NCBI GenBank assembly: GCA_964444555.1
Contig: CAYUHC010000014.1
Coordinates: 1-20,580 of the forward strand
Direction of reading: 5' to 3'
Length of the DNA: 20,580 bases
From: CAYUHC01 sp964444555
Lineage (GTDB): Bacteria; Patescibacteriota; Minisyncoccia; Phycocordibacterales; JACOZG01
Shown: positions 7,239 through 14,710 of the stretch, one piece after another
How the letters are laid out: every line of letters starts with the position of its first letter
How positions within the stretch are numbered: position 1 is the first letter of the stretch
Translations under genes and position numbers: made by a program
Notes under the pieces: model-generated
Told to the model about the DNA's origin: nothing
Database searches by the model: none
Seen by the model: only the letters and a program-made list of their open reading frames with translations

Positions 7239-9653
7239 ATGGCCAAGCGCGTTGCGGAACACTTATTTACCGGAGGGACGGTAATGTATGACGCCTATGA
7301 TTCCACCAAAACGGTGTTGGGTGACTTGATCCGTCAGTATACTGGGGCTGGCGCCACCGATAAATTTGCTGGACCGGTTAAGGTGGCGGTGGCCAGACCA
7401 AACGAAACTTCGGTGGCAGTGCCGGGACTTTATCCTCACGTAGTTCGCTGGGCCGACAAATCTGGCTATTACTCGACGGGGACTGTGGCCGCGGCTGGTA
7501 CGGAGGTAACGGGTAGCGGCACGGGTTGGCTAACGGCCGGGGTGCCACTTAACGCGCGAATTGGTTTTGGGACGACTAATCCAGCGGCCGTAACAACTTG
7601 GTATAACATTGTTGCCATCGCGTCTGATACCGCTCTGACTCTTGATGGCGACGCTGGGACGGTCGCTGGCGGAACCTCGTTTGTAATTAATATGAATTAT
7701 AACGTCGACTGGGTGTTCTTGGCTGATGGTGCCGCTGTTGCCGCCACTCGCCGCATTTCTTGCTTTGAATTTCGTCGCGGAACCTCCGTGTTTACTTGGA
7801 AAGGGTTTATTACCCTGACTTACCCAACGGCGACCAACCATACGATCGTTGGTATGCGGGCGGTTTACCAGACCTATACTACGGGGACGGTGGCGGTTTC
7901 CGGTGCGACGGTTACCGGTAGTGGGACGGCTTGGTCGGCTAGCCGCATTAACATTGGCTCTCGGATTGGCTTTGGTTCTACTGATCCAACTCAAATTTCG
8001 ACTTGGTACTACATTAATGCGGTGGGTTCTGATACGTCGATTACCATCCAGAACAACGTTACCGCGGCTGGTACTGGTGGCACGGCTTCTAACTTATCAA
8101 TCAGTTCCGGCGCCGCTTACGTAATTGAAGACCTTCGGATTTTAACGGCCAACACCAATGCCACGGCCACTAACGGTGGTCTATATATGGTGCCCGGTTT
8201 ATCGCAAGACGACTTTGCTTTGGCGGGGACGACGATTGCCGCGGCGACGACGGTGGATAAGATTAAGGGTGTTTACTGGTTGGCAGATGCGGCGTCGGTG
8301 ACGAACGATATCGCTTCTGGTTTGGCCCTCGATGGCTTTGATAGTTGGACTCAACAGTATTGCTACGTTATCGAACGCCAAGCGGCGACGACACCGGCGA
8401 TTTACAAGTATAATTTTCGCACGGCGCTTGGTTCGATTTCGAGTGGTAAAACGACGAGTGCTTTTGTGCTGGCGACGAGCACTCAAACTGTCACCGGTAA
8501 CGTCTCTCAAACCAATAACGGTCGAGTGGGTACGTTAAATCATGGCCCGGGAGCTGGGGTTAAATCTTTGTATTTTGTAACCACAACGCGTGTTTACCGC
8601 GTGGCCATCGCGAACATTGTGAGCAACTCCAGCACCTTCCTCTCGGATGCGATGCTAGAAATTCCAACCGGTGGTACCGATACTTACGCGGCCACCGGTG
8701 CCTTAACTGGCGTTGAAATCTCTGATCAGATCGATCGCTTGATTGTTACTTCGACCGGTGCTTCGGGTACTCGCAGTTATATCACTAAATATAATACTAA
8801 TTCGGATCAGTTTGATCACATCTTCTTGATTGACTCTAAGCAAATTGATCAGTCGACGGCCGATTCTGATTCGGTGCCGCATCCTAACATTCAGGCAGGT
8901 ATTCTTAGTGTTTGGTCGGAAGAAGGGCTGACTTATATTTGTCGCGCGGGTACGACTTCGTTGACTAACCATCTGTATGCCGTACCATTGGGCGCTGACT
9001 GGGCCTATGCTAACGGCAGTGTTAAACAGCGCCTGTATACGCCGGCTCTATCGACACCCAACGCGGTTAAGTACACTCGTTGTTACTTTAATACCGCGCA
9101 GTACTTGGGTGTAGATAACTTGACCATTCCCACTGAGCCGGTACGTGTTTATTATCGCACTTCGGGCATTAGTGACGACTCTGGATCCTGGACGCTGATT
9201 GATCAGACGGGAGATTTGAGTAGCGTCGATGGCGCTAGTAGCATCCAGTTTGCCATTGAGTTTAGAGTGATTGGCACCTTCTGTTTGCCTAACCGGATGT
9301 ATAACATTTGCGTCGTTTATGAGGACGATACGACGGATAGTCATTATCAGCCGTCGGTGGCCTTCTCTTCGACGGCTGATAAACGTTTCGCTTGGCGCTT
9401 TTCGACTGCTTTTGGTGGAACGGTACCAACGCTGCGAGTTCGTTTGTATGACGCCGTGACGGGTGGCGTACTGGTCGATGATGATTCGGAGACGCCGACG
9501 GGTACGTGGCACAAGTCGACAGATGATGGCGATACTTGGGGTGATTATAATTCGACCGACAAAGCAAACGACACCACCTATATTCGTTATACGCCGGCCT
9601 CGTTGGGTGACGATATTAAGGTGCGTGCCTTACTCACTCAAGCTGAAAATTAA
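7239..9653 (+). CDS. Large phage-virion-like structural protein, no signal peptide
   Basis: An 804-residue protein rich in Thr, Ser, Gly and Ala with alternating beta-strand pattern and no signal peptide or membrane segment. It contains two copies of a module of about 57 residues (roughly 80-136 and 215-271). Each has TGTV, then VTGSGT-W, RIGFG-T-P, TWY-I and SDT-T, a pattern I associate with phage tail or receptor-binding proteins. A long middle region has repeated beta segments, and the last 100 residues form a separate beta-rich module (TLRVRLYDAVTGG onward). It starts 21 bases after the Tat-signal gene and its stop overlaps the next ATG (TAATG). Without its own signal it may leave the cell in complex with the Tat-signal protein or stay cytoplasmic. 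Domestication of a phage gene is inference; no terminase, portal or capsid genes are nearby. Confidence 0.85.
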   Translation: MAKRVAEHLFTGGTVMYDAYDSTKTVLGDLIRQYTGAGATDKFAGPVKVAVARPNETSVAVPGLYPHVVRWADKSGYYSTGTVAAAGTEVTGSGTGWLTAGVPLNARIGFGTTNPAAVTTWYNIVAIASDTALTLDGDAGTVAGGTSFVINMNYNVDWVFLADGAAVAATRRISCFEFRRGTSVFTWKGFITLTYPTATNHTIVGMRAVYQTYTTGTVAVSGATVTGSGTAWSASRINIGSRIGFGSTDPTQISTWYYINAVGSDTSITIQNNVTAAGTGGTASNLSISSGAAYVIEDLRILTANTNATATNGGLYMVPGLSQDDFALAGTTIAAATTVDKIKGVYWLADAASVTNDIASGLALDGFDSWTQQYCYVIERQAATTPAIYKYNFRTALGSISSGKTTSAFVLATSTQTVTGNVSQTNNGRVGTLNHGPGAGVKSLYFVTTTRVYRVAIANIVSNSSTFLSDAMLEIPTGGTDTYAATGALTGVEISDQIDRLIVTSTGASGTRSYITKYNTNSDQFDHIFLIDSKQIDQSTADSDSVPHPNIQAGILSVWSEEGLTYICRAGTTSLTNHLYAVPLGADWAYANGSVKQRLYTPALSTPNAVKYTRCYFNTAQYLGVDNLTIPTEPVRVYYRTSGISDDSGSWTLIDQTGDLSSVDGASSIQFAIEFRVIGTFCLPNRMYNICVVYEDDTTDSHYQPSVAFSSTADKRFAWRFSTAFGGTVPTLRVRLYDAVTGGVLVDDDSETPTGTWHKSTDDGDTWGDYNSTDKANDTTYIRYTPASLGDDIKVRALLTQAEN

Positions 9654-10297
9654 TGATTACTATTCTAAGTGGACAAAAAATAGCGGAGAATCCAGATTTG
9701 CGAGTCACTTCGCCCTCGGGGGATTATGGTGATTTCGATTTAATCGAATGCGAATCAACTCAAGACGGCGAAGCCGGTTCGTTTATGTATCAGGCACAAT
9801 TCGTAAAGTATGGCGGTATTGTGTATCGCTTTAACACGCCAGAGGAGCTCGGGGCGGAACTGTTTAAACTTGATCCCGATTCGACTCACGACGCCGCCTC
9901 GCTCTATCGCGAGGATGAGGAGCGCCGACAGCGCCGGCTGGCAGGCAATCTTCGGCCGGAAAATCCGGCGCCGGTGGAGAATGAGCCAGAGCCGGTGGTT
10001 GAGTCAGAAAATGAACCAGTGATCGAGTCAGAAGTTCCAAACAATGAGTCGGCTTCTTCGACTCCCGAGTTTACGCCCGAGGCCACCACTACGCCTGAGG
10101 TTATCAATCCTGAGCCAGCCACCACGAGCACGCCAGAGGTGGTAGTTGAGCCGCCGGTGCCTGAACCGGAGGTGGTAACGCCGCCGGTTGAGCCCGAACC
10201 GATCGTGGGGCCGGAAGCGGTCGTGCCAGAGGAGACGCCAGTCACGGAGATTATTAGTCGAGTAACCAAAAAGCGCCGTGGCCTTGCTCGACGTTAA
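9653..10297 (+). CDS. Unknown protein with long Pro/Glu-rich disordered region
   Basis: A 214-residue protein that I do not recognise. Residues 1-75 look folded (ILSGQKIAENPDLRVTSP, then QFVKYGGIVYRFNTPEELGAEL). A charged helix rich in Glu and Arg (about 78-95) follows. Residues 100-195 are low complexity, dominated by Pro, Glu, Val and Thr (PEPVVE, PEVVVEPPVPEPE), a typical extended spacer. The end is strongly basic (TKKRRGLARR). There is no signal peptide. Its ATG overlaps the stop of the virion-like gene and its last 20 bases overlap the next small gene, so translation is coupled. The spacer could separate a structural head from a basic attachment end, but this is conjecture. Confidence 0.8.
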   Translation: MITILSGQKIAENPDLRVTSPSGDYGDFDLIECESTQDGEAGSFMYQAQFVKYGGIVYRFNTPEELGAELFKLDPDSTHDAASLYREDEERRQRRLAGNLRPENPAPVENEPEPVVESENEPVIESEVPNNESASSTPEFTPEATTTPEVINPEPATTSTPEVVVEPPVPEPEVVTPPVEPEPIVGPEAVVPEETPVTEIISRVTKKRRGLARR

Positions 10298-10460
10298 TTT
10301 TTCCCAGGGCGAGGGTCAGGACTTTGTGGTTGAGGTGCCGACCGGGACATTAAACGCGCCGGCGGACATCTTGATCGAAACTGATTCCGCGGCGTACCCG
10401 GTGCTAGAGGCGCCTGAGGTAACGGGCGGCGGAGGTAACATCTTTATTATCAACGACTAA
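10278..10460 (+). CDS. Small unknown protein of the Tat operon
   Basis: A 60-residue acidic protein starting at GTG inside the previous gene and ending three bases before tatC. It has a beta-prone pattern (DFVVEVPTGTLNAPADILIETD) and a Gly-rich stretch before NIFIIND. It has no signal peptide and no membrane segment. Retention between two tightly coupled genes supports it being real, but I recognise no family. Phage structural cassettes often contain such small proteins, which would fit its neighbours. Confidence 0.65.
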   Translation: MALLDVNFSQGEGQDFVVEVPTGTLNAPADILIETDSAAYPVLEAPEVTGGGGNIFIIND

Positions 10461-10463
10461 ATT

Positions 10464-11213
10464 ATGGCGAGTCCAATTCAAACCCTGATCCGCGAATACA
10501 GTCCGTATCTTAATGATTTGTGGCGGAGAATTTACGATTCGGCATTTTTCTTTGTCGGAATGTTCGGCATCGGCTTTTTTTCCACTGGTTGGATTATTCG
10601 CCGCCTGCGCAATCTCTTTGATTTGCCGAATGTCCAAGTCGTGGTAACTTCGCCCTTCCAGTTTCTCGATTTGGCCGTCGATATTGGAATGTTTGTCGCG
10701 ATCTTAGCCACCTTCCCACTTTTGGTGTGGCATGCGTACGCTTTTCTGCGACCAGCACTTCTGCACTCGGAGCACCGGGCCTTCTTGTTGTCGGTGCCGC
10801 TTTCGTTCTGTCTCTTCTTGTCGGGATTTGCTTATGGTTTTTTCTCGCTTTATTGGGGCTTGGAGATGATTGCTAATCTTAACTCTTCTGTTGGTTTGGC
10901 CAATATTTGGGACGTTGGACTATTCTTGTCCCAATTGACGCTCACCGCCGCGCTGATGGGTGTGTTGTTCCAGTTTCCGATCGTGCTCTCGGCTCTGATC
11001 AAGCTGGGGGCTTTTGATTATCGCTTTCTGATCGCGCATCGTCGAGTGGCGATTGCGGCTACCGTTGTGATCGTTTCTTTACTTCCCCCCACTGATGGTC
11101 TATCATTGCTCATAATGTCTGGTCCGCTCTTGGGCCTCTATGAGCTGACCATACTTTGGAATCGGATTGGTGGAACTTTAAAAATTAATCATTCACTACC
11201 ATGTTTGGACTAG
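10464..11213 (+). CDS. tatC: Sec-independent protein translocase subunit TatC
   Basis: A 249-residue, multi-spanning inner-membrane protein with the layout of TatC, the receptor for twin-arginine signals. Visible TatC landmarks are YLNDLWRRI near the N-terminus (usual form HLxELRxR) and TSPFQFLDLAVDIGMF. FPLLVWHAYAFLRPALLHSEHR follows, matching the loop with the conserved Pro and Glu-Arg, then FQFPIVLSALIKLG and PPTDGLSLLIMSGPLLGLYE near the end. The protein is divergent: the N-terminal Glu is Asp and the FExP position is FQFP. Length is normal. It overlaps tatA by 13 bases. Its position behind a gene with a strong Tat signal supports function as a dedicated exporter. Confidence 0.9.
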   Translation: MASPIQTLIREYSPYLNDLWRRIYDSAFFFVGMFGIGFFSTGWIIRRLRNLFDLPNVQVVVTSPFQFLDLAVDIGMFVAILATFPLLVWHAYAFLRPALLHSEHRAFLLSVPLSFCLFLSGFAYGFFSLYWGLEMIANLNSSVGLANIWDVGLFLSQLTLTAALMGVLFQFPIVLSALIKLGAFDYRFLIAHRRVAIAATVVIVSLLPPTDGLSLLIMSGPLLGLYELTILWNRIGGTLKINHSLPCLD

Positions 11214-11359
11214 GAACGCGGGAAATTATCATCCTTGCCGTTATTTTGGTGTTACTCTTCGGTTCGAAGAAGATACCGGAGTTGGCTAATGGCATTGTCG
11301 AAGCCATTAAGAGTTTGCGGCGAGCTTTTAGCGATGATGTTTCAGGTAAGAAAAAGTAA
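11201..11359 (+). CDS. tatA: Sec-independent protein translocase subunit TatA (short form)
   Basis: A 52-residue protein. After MFGLGTREI comes one membrane helix (IIILAVILVLLFG), the FG-x-K-K-x-P hinge (FGSKKIPELANG) and an amphipathic helix (IVEAIKSLRRAFSDD), exactly the TatA plan. Its tail is much shorter than in model bacteria. The ATG at 11201 overlaps the tatC stop by 13 bases. No tatB-like gene is present, so this is a minimal TatA-TatC system in which TatA would do both jobs, as known for several Gram-positive bacteria. TatA forms the export path after TatC binds the signal. Confidence 0.9.
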   Translation: MFGLGTREIIILAVILVLLFGSKKIPELANGIVEAIKSLRRAFSDDVSGKKK

Positions 11360-11360
11360 T

Positions 11361-13928
11361 ATGTTAAAACGAGCGCGCCGATTGGCAGCGCTCGTTTTGC
11401 TCTTAGGCGCGGGAGTGGTCATCGCTCAAGCCGTGCCTCAGTATGCCCCTAATCAGGCCGTCACGATCGGTGAATTTGTTTATGAGGACGATTATACGGC
11501 CTACACCGGTGATTGTTACGTGACGATCTGGAATCCGGCGGGATCCGTGGCAGTAAACAATCAGGCGATGACGGACGACGGTAATGGTTGGCATCATTAT
11601 GAATTTGCGGGTTCTTCGACGCAGGGCACCTGGCCCGCGGCGATGACTTGCGGCACAATCGGTGTTGATCTGATTAAGGCTTCTAAATCTTTTATTATTG
11701 CTTCGTCAACTAGCGCGGCCGCGGATGCCGCGGCCGCCGTTTGGGCCAGTCCGACGCGCACTTTGAGCGCCTTCGGAGCTCTCGCCGCCGATGTGTGGAA
11801 CGACACCTTTGCTTCTGTCCGACGACTTTCTGACGCCGTGTTGACCGGGGGCGGGGAGATTGCAACCGATGCTGACGTGAGCTCCGCCTCCTCCTCCACC
11901 TACGCTCTCTTAAACGGCGCGCTCCAAACCGCTTCGTCCTCTCTGGCGGCCGTCATCGGTGTCGATCTGGACGCCACCGTCGGGGCGGCTCAATCAGCGA
12001 TCGAGTCTATGATCACTTCCGCTTCTTCCTCTAACTATGCTCTCTTAAATGCGGTGGTTCTTTCAGCCTCCAGCTCAATCGGCTCAATGCTCTCCGGCGT
12101 TGGCGGCGACAACTCTGACGTCTTGGCCGCGCTGGAAAATGCCTCGTCCTCACTGGCCGCGGCGATTACGACCCAAACAGGCACCATCTCGAGCGCTATC
12201 ACTTCCGCCTCTTCTTCCACCTACGCGCTACTTAACGGTGCCATCACCGCGCAAACTGGTACGCTCGAATCGGCCATCGACTCAACCGAGTCGGCAATTC
12301 TCTCTGGTCTGGCCACCGCTTCTTCCTCACTTTACGCGACCATCCCTGGTGCGATTCTACCCACCATCACTTCGGCTTCCAGCTCCACTTACGCTCTCTT
12401 AAATGCGGTGGTGTTGTCGGCCTCCTCTTCTAACTACGCCTTACTTAACGGGGAAATTAATAACACTGAGTCGGCGCTGAACGCGACGATCTTGTCGGCT
12501 TCGAGCTCCTTGGGTAGCGCCGTGGCTCTCCAGGACGTTTCCTCAGTTTTGACGGCCGTTCAGAATGCTTCGTCATCGTTGGCCGCGGCCATTGATGTTG
12601 CGGAAACTTTCTTGGCGTCTACGATCACCTCCGCCTCCTCCTCCACCTACGCTCTCTTAAACGGCGCGCTCCAAACCGCTTCGTCCTCTCTGGCGGCCGT
12701 CATCGGTGTCGATCTGGACGCCACCGTCGGGGCGGCTCAATCAGCGATCGAGTCTATGATCACTTCCGCTTCTTCCTCTAACTATGCTCTCTTAAATGCG
12801 GTGGTTCTTTCAGCCTCCAGCTCAATCGGCTCAATGCTCTCCGGCGTTGGCGGCGACAACTCTGACGTCTTGGCCGCGCTGGAAAATGCCTCGTCCTCAC
12901 TGGCCGCGGCGATTACGACCGCGTCTAGCTCGGTTGCTAGTTATACCGCGAGTGTGATTAATGCCGCTTCTTCAAGTCTCTCGTCACAGCTCGCGACTCG
13001 CGCCGGCCTCACCAATCAGCAGGCAGGTTGGACGGTGAGCATGTCTGATTTCGGCAGCGCTTCCACTGACGAGACTTATCGCGCTAAGGTGACGGTGCTT
13101 AATTACTTAAGTGAGCCGGCCACTCCAGCCAGCGCGCCTAGTCTGACCTTGTATGATCCCGAGCGTAATGTGATCGTCTCGGGCGTGGCCATGACGGCGC
13201 TCTCGACCGGTGTTTACGAGTACGCCTATTCCATCCCGACTCTCGCCACGGCTGGTTTGTGGGAGGCGATCGTGACGACGCAGGTTGAGTCAGGCAAAAC
13301 GATTACAACCAACGACTATTGGGAGATCCAGAATGCTCCGGCCCAGGTCTTAATTAATGGGGTGACTGATCTGACGGTGCCTTCAATTGCGGCTGATGTC
13401 ACGATTACTAACGAAGGTTCAGCTCCTTACGAATATCAGTATGAATGGTGCGTCGTTTCCAATGTGAACAATCTCTGTGGCGGCGGCGATGATGTCTTTT
13501 ACGGTTCGGCCGCTAAGTTGATCAATCCGGGAGAAGACTTTGACACCACGCTTGGGGCCACCGTTTCTTTACCTGGCACTTATCACTTTAAGCTCGTGGT
13601 TTACTTCGGTGGCGATAGCTCCCGTGCCAGTTACCAGTTTGAGGCGACTAGCGACAGCAGTTCTGGCGGTGGCTCGGGTGGTGGCGGTGGTGGAGGCGGG
13701 GGTGGTGGCGGCTCAAGTTCCTCTGCGGCCACTTCTCGCGCTTGCCAAGGGGCCGACTTTAACGGCGACGGTTTAGTCAATTCTGTCGACTTCTCCATCC
13801 TTCTGGCTTTCTGGAAGACTCGGCCACCGTTTGCTAACTCCTGCGTCGACACCAATCAGGACCGCGAAGTAAATTCCGTCGACTTCTCCGTCTTGCTCTA
13901 TCAATGGAATCAGAAAACTAGATCATAA
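11361..13928 (+). CDS. Secreted Ser/Ala-rich stalk protein with C-terminal dockerin
   Basis: An 855-residue protein. I start it at ATG 11361, one base after the tatA stop, because this gives a clean signal peptide (basic KRARR, a Leu/Val/Gly core, cleavage after IAQA, residue 24); in-frame starts further upstream lie inside tatA. An Ig-like N-terminal domain spans about 25-115. A stalk of about 400 residues follows with 18 ASSS motifs, seven as ASSS(T/N)YALLN. Two more Ig-like segments lie at about 560-760, then a Gly linker with 12 consecutive Gly. Residues 795-855 form a type I dockerin: two calcium loops, DFNGDGLVNSVD and DTNQDREVNSVD. Cysteines at the start and before loop two may pair. 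The likely partners are the cohesin-like proteins encoded next. The signal contains RR but not the full Tat motif, so Sec export is more likely. Confidence 0.88.
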   Translation: MLKRARRLAALVLLLGAGVVIAQAVPQYAPNQAVTIGEFVYEDDYTAYTGDCYVTIWNPAGSVAVNNQAMTDDGNGWHHYEFAGSSTQGTWPAAMTCGTIGVDLIKASKSFIIASSTSAAADAAAAVWASPTRTLSAFGALAADVWNDTFASVRRLSDAVLTGGGEIATDADVSSASSSTYALLNGALQTASSSLAAVIGVDLDATVGAAQSAIESMITSASSSNYALLNAVVLSASSSIGSMLSGVGGDNSDVLAALENASSSLAAAITTQTGTISSAITSASSSTYALLNGAITAQTGTLESAIDSTESAILSGLATASSSLYATIPGAILPTITSASSSTYALLNAVVLSASSSNYALLNGEINNTESALNATILSASSSLGSAVALQDVSSVLTAVQNASSSLAAAIDVAETFLASTITSASSSTYALLNGALQTASSSLAAVIGVDLDATVGAAQSAIESMITSASSSNYALLNAVVLSASSSIGSMLSGVGGDNSDVLAALENASSSLAAAITTASSSVASYTASVINAASSSLSSQLATRAGLTNQQAGWTVSMSDFGSASTDETYRAKVTVLNYLSEPATPASAPSLTLYDPERNVIVSGVAMTALSTGVYEYAYSIPTLATAGLWEAIVTTQVESGKTITTNDYWEIQNAPAQVLINGVTDLTVPSIAADVTITNEGSAPYEYQYEWCVVSNVNNLCGGGDDVFYGSAAKLINPGEDFDTTLGATVSLPGTYHFKLVVYFGGDSSRASYQFEATSDSSSGGGSGGGGGGGGGGGGSSSSAATSRACQGADFNGDGLVNSVDFSILLAFWKTRPPFANSCVDTNQDREVNSVDFSVLLYQWNQKTRS
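11882..12173 (+). repeat. Copy 1 of a 292-bp direct repeat inside the dockerin gene
   Basis: This stretch appears base-for-base identical to 12629-12920. The offset is 747 bases (249 codons), so the reading frame is kept. It encodes about 97 residues of the Ser/Ala stalk. Identity in synonymous positions points to recent duplication or gene conversion. Confidence 0.93.
12629..12920 (+). repeat. Copy 2 of a 292-bp direct repeat inside the dockerin gene
   Basis: Second copy of the stretch at 11882-12173, with no difference found by eye. Flanking bases diverge at once on both sides (G versus C before, C versus G after). Recombination between the copies would remove or add 249 codons in frame. 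Confidence 0.93.
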
Positions 13929-13930
13929 CC

Positions 13931-14710
13931 ATGAGCACTTCACTTTATCTTGTACCTCCACCGCGGGCCGCTGTTGACCAGCCCGTAGTGGTCGAAGTTC
14001 GTCTGGCGACTGACGTTGACGTTAACGTGGTCGAGGGATCGATCGCGCTTGAAGATTATTCTTCACTGGGGCAACTTTCTTTGTCGGTAGCGGATTCGGC
14101 CCTTTCTCTTTGGCCCCAGGCGCCGGTTTACCATCCGGGTGAGGGGACGATTACCTTTATTGGCGGCGCGCCGTCTGGCGTGTTGGCTGGTAGTGACGTC
14201 TTGGTGGCCAAGCTCACCTTGGTGCCCGAGATTATTGGTGAGCGAAAAATTGAAGTGACTGGCGCTCGCGTTTATCGGATGGATGGGTCGGGTACGGCCG
14301 AGACCTTGGCGCGGAGTCAGGCCTCACTTACCGTGGCCGAGATGGTTGGTGGCGAGACAGATTGGTCTCTCGACCTCTCGCGGCCCACACTGGTGGCCGA
14401 GATTGGCGATGATCCTTCTGTTTATGACGGCCAGCCATTTGTGAGCTTTTATGCCACCGATCAAGGTTCGGGGGTGATCAAGACGGAGCTCGCCCTCGGG
14501 ATGGGCAAGTTTGTGCCGGTGACGAGTCCTTATGTATTGGGTACCGCTGAACGATCGGCCTTTTTGAGTCTCCGAACGACTGACTTGGCTGGTAATACCC
14601 AGACCGTGGTTCTACGCGGGCCCGAGGCGCCAGCGGTGCCGCTGGCGCCGCTCTTGTTGATTGTGGTTATTGGTGTTTTGGTCTGTTGGCGAGTATTAAG
14701 ATCACAATGA
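13931..14710 (+). CDS. Cohesin-like protein with C-terminal membrane anchor but no signal peptide
   Basis: A 259-residue protein. Residues 1-135 have the cohesin pattern: paired strands PVVVEVRL, VVEGSIAL, then GEGTITFIGGAPSGV and VLVAKLTLVP. They correspond strand for strand to the cohesin of the next protein (VEGTLKF, GEIVFNGGIP, LTVIFRAK). An Ig-like segment (about 140-230, ending TTDLAGNTQTVVL) and a C-terminal helix (about 238-253) followed by Arg suggest a cell-surface protein with a cytoplasmic end. The N-terminus starts directly at the first strand, with no signal peptide. A stop (TAG at 13919) closes this frame just upstream, so no longer form exists here. It starts two bases after the dockerin gene, and its stop overlaps the next ATG (ATGA). 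It is probably a docking partner of the dockerin protein. Confidence 0.82.
   Translation: MSTSLYLVPPPRAAVDQPVVVEVRLATDVDVNVVEGSIALEDYSSLGQLSLSVADSALSLWPQAPVYHPGEGTITFIGGAPSGVLAGSDVLVAKLTLVPEIIGERKIEVTGARVYRMDGSGTAETLARSQASLTVAEMVGGETDWSLDLSRPTLVAEIGDDPSVYDGQPFVSFYATDQGSGVIKTELALGMGKFVPVTSPYVLGTAERSAFLSLRTTDLAGNTQTVVLRGPEAPAVPLAPLLLIVVIGVLVCWRVLRSQ

Noticed and set aside
9904..10269. Open frame on the - strand rich in Gly, Ser and Thr.
   Set aside because: It is the antisense shadow of the Pro/Glu-rich spacer of the gene at 9653.
11235..11360. Longer form of the dockerin protein starting upstream at 11235.
   Set aside because: The extension lies entirely inside tatA in another frame and would bury the clean signal peptide that begins at ATG 11361.
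11880..12930. Repeated stretches considered as a CRISPR array.
   Set aside because: The repeats are hundreds of bases long, in frame and coding, with no short regular repeat-spacer pattern.
13631..13855. Open frame on the - strand with a run of Pro residues.
   Set aside because: It is the antisense shadow of the poly-Gly linker and dockerin, with no start signal or family resemblance.
13900..13935. Possible programmed frameshift joining the dockerin protein to the signal-less cohesin protein.
   Set aside because: There is no slippery heptamer, and the cohesin frame has a TAG at 13919-13921 that a shift in the last codons would barely avoid. Separate translation from ATG 13931 is simpler.
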